From Cordia subcordata (taxonomy: Eukaryota > Streptophyta > Magnoliopsida > Boraginales > Cordiaceae), in contig JAPTOF010000002.1 of assembly GCA_028554755.1 (NCBI GenBank), positions 10,713,001 through 10,777,000 on the forward strand: a stretch of DNA of 64,000 nt, given 5' to 3'. This document shows, in pieces, positions 61,715 through 64,000 of the stretch. The position numbers were made by a program, and so were the translations under genes. The stretch's first letter is position 1; each line of letters starts with the position of its first letter. The notes under the pieces are model-generated. The model was given only the letters and a program-made list of their open reading frames with translations, was not told the DNA's origin and did no database searches.

Positions 61715-61955
61715 GAGCTTGTTTGGATTGGTCTTTTTTTTTATATATATATAGGAAAAAATACTTTTTTTTTCCTGAAAAAGTTATATTAAATTTGCAA
61801 TAACTATTTGATTTGGCTTTAAAAAAAGCTGAAACTCTGAAAAAAGTTCAAATATAGCTTTTTTAAGAAGCCAGAATTTTTAACTTCTAAAAAAAACTAT
61901 TTTTTAAAAATTGTTAAAAAAAACACTTTTGAAAAAAATCAATTCAAATGGGCCC
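61715..61955. mobile_element. Tourist-like MITE
   Basis: 241 bp flanked by TAT (61712-61714 and 61956-61958). The left end is gagcttgtttggattggtc and the inverted right end is gggcccatttgaattgatt. It is related to the elements at 51728 and 60052. Confidence 0.55.
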
Positions 61956-61958
61956 TAT

Positions 61959-64000
61959 AGCTAGATTCTTGTTAATGAGGTATGTATCACTAAAATGGTT
62001 GTAACCTAAAGGGAAGGATTATTGCACTTGGAACTGTAAGTTCTAATATTGTATCTCTTGTTTATATATTTGTGCGTCTTAAACAATCAAAGGAGGAAGT
62101 TTTATTTAAATTTTATTAAAAAAAATCAATCCAAAATATAACGAAAGTAAATATCGTCATCCACAAAATATAATTTACTCCTTTTGAGAAGGCGCAACTC
62201 CATGTCTTCTAGAAAGGAGTGAAAGAGAATAATAAGACAGTTGGCATTGACCAACCGTCAATAATGGTTAACCCATGCTATTTAAAATGGTGGCCATTGG
62301 CCTTTTTTAACCGAGCCAAATTTGAACGTATTACTTCCTTCTCAATTGTTTATAATCATGGCATTTATTTGAATCTCAATTTACAAGCAAATCAACTACA
62401 TAAGCAAATAAACAAACATATTAACTAATAAAAGAAATTAACATATTAACCAAATAAATAGATCCATATTAAATTGGTTCATAATTACTATAAAATAAAT
62501 AAATGAGCAAATCAAAATGATAGACCACATAGTACACACAAATTAAAATATAAACATCATAAGCTGCAATATAATGATATAAAATAACAGTTTTATAAAT
62601 CAAATAAACAAGTATAAAAGATAACGCACAGTTCATGTATTGCTGGATGATAGAACAAATTCTGGAAGTTGATAATCCCATCAATATCATATCATATTGA
62701 TAGGATTAGCAACTTGCTCTCGACAAGCTCAATTCATTGGAAATATTTTGAATTAGTTGTATATTAACAATCAATGATGATATCAATTTTAGATCTCGTA
62801 GCATGTCTATTTCATTTCTTCATTAAAGTTTACTTATAACTTTTTGGATTAGCATGTCTACTTTGATTTGCATTATTAACTAAATAATTGACATACCATA
62901 TTCAGTTTATACAAGTAAATGACTTTTAATAAATATTAAATAATGCAGAAAATAATACATAAATTCAATAATAACAAATAAATATTATAAATACAAGATA
63001 CTTGCAAGCGTAGAGATGAAGGAAACTAAGAATTGGGGGCCGGTTTTTGTTTCTGGGTGGGGTGAAAATGGGTTGGAACAACTGCCAACCGTCTGTCCGT
63101 CTTTCTCCTGGTTCACTCCTTTTGAAAAGAGTGGATTATATTGCGATAGTGATTTCGATTTTTGTTAATATACATATTTGTTCGTCTTTATTGATGTATC
63201 GCCCCCTAATTATTTTGAGTTATTTCTTAAGCTTTTTATGTTAATAATATAATTGAAAAAACACTCATTATGTTTAATCAATTATTTAATATTTCAAAAC
63301 GTTATTGGTTTATTTTAAATAATTTTCAATAATAATGTAATCTAATTCTTTGTAGAAAATTTAATTAATAATATTTAAGTTCTAACATCTGGATTAATTA
63401 TTTTTCTTGGTGATGAATAATTATCTTTACTTATATTGCAATGTGTTTCGAAAGTCAAAAAATACTTTATTCATTTAGTCAATTATGCATGTTTTGTAAT
63501 TTAATGAGAATAGTAGAATACACAAGTATATATGTGTTTTATGCTTCTCTCTCTCTATATAAAATGTTTTATTAAAATTTTCTCATTAATTATTTAAATA
63601 AAAACTTTTCTAAGACTCCGTTTCCCTAGCTCCAAATCCTGTCTTCGTTACCGTATACATATACATACGTATTTATAAAGGAAGTGCAGATGTCTGATGA
63701 GCTCCAAGAAGTGTAAATTTCATATCTAGCCAAAAGGAGACATGACGAAAATAAACATCATATATAAAAACACAAGCATTCGACTGGGACACAATATGTG
63801 CAATACATTCTTTGAAAACTACCAAGCGTGATTGATTTCTACTCTATAATCACAAATCTAACTCTTAAGTTAAAACAGTTGAACTGCATGTACTTCTGTG
63901 TCGACATTAAAGAATTCAGGTCGATTTTAACCTGTCCAATCCATAAGTTCCCTGCAAAACATGGACAAAAGCAGAAGCTTAGAAACACGGAATTGAGGGA
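61959..64000. other. AT-rich intergenic end of the window
   Basis: No coding domain, RNA gene or bounded element. Short frames are not supported by composition or motifs. Confidence 0.5.

Noticed and set aside
62219..62690. Short frames at both strands near the right end
   Set aside because: AT-rich, no domain, no homologous pattern, no splice context.

Overview
The window is nuclear DNA of a flowering plant, almost certainly a eudicot. It is AT-rich and has spliced genes with GT-AG introns. It is packed with plant transposable elements: a Ty3/Gypsy Tat-type and a Ty1/Copia LTR retrotransposon, Helitrons with RPA-like genes, a Mutator-like element (MULE), a tRNA-derived SINE and several MITEs. 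A tropinone-reductase-like gene and a pathogen-related-protein gene fit a dicot, and an asterid such as Solanaceae is my guess only. I see no prokaryotic, organellar or viral segment, no rRNA or tRNA gene and no CRISPR.

Layout. 1-1.2 kb: intergenic DNA with an RNase H relic. 1182-12253: a complete Tat-lineage Gypsy element (534-bp LTRs, TSD gtagc) with stop-broken gag-pol, antisense accessory reading frames and a repeat-bearing 3' spacer. 12.3-17.8 kb: AT-rich spacer with a second RNase H relic, a TIR element and two related MITE-like copies. 17851 to about 37.8 kb: a large decayed Helitron on the minus strand. Its RPA1-like gene (37.4 to 34.9 kb) lies upstream of its Rep-helicase gene (24.1 to 18.0 kb), and a complete but decayed Copia element (25331-32415, TSD ttatc) sits between them. 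37.8-39.4 kb: a foldback repeat. 39562-40.26 kb and onward: a second Helitron end with a helicase fragment.

41.0-49.2 kb holds a tropinone-reductase-like short-chain dehydrogenase gene that is now broken. A 6.66-kb MULE (41832-48488) sits in exon 3 and a 254-bp SINE (48835-49088) sits in exon 4. Both have clean target-site duplications, and the host reading frame rejoins perfectly across them. The MULE carries a decayed MURA-type transposase on the minus strand and a decayed plant-mobile-domain (PMD) gene on the plus strand. 49751-50100 is a mini-Helitron.

Only two host genes look intact. One is a four-exon pathogen-related-protein-like gene on the plus strand (51375-53424, 235 aa). The other is a three-exon DUF218/YdcF-like membrane protein gene on the minus strand (59272 to 55257, 348 aa). 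Both splice models give uninterrupted frames of the expected family length. They are ordinary neighbours and I see no shared pathway. The last 4.7 kb is AT-rich with a few MITEs.

The most notable features are the MULE that carries a PMD gene inside a metabolic-gene exon, the double-insertion history of that gene, and the antisense gene in the Tat element. All identifications come from reading the sequence; none was checked by database search.
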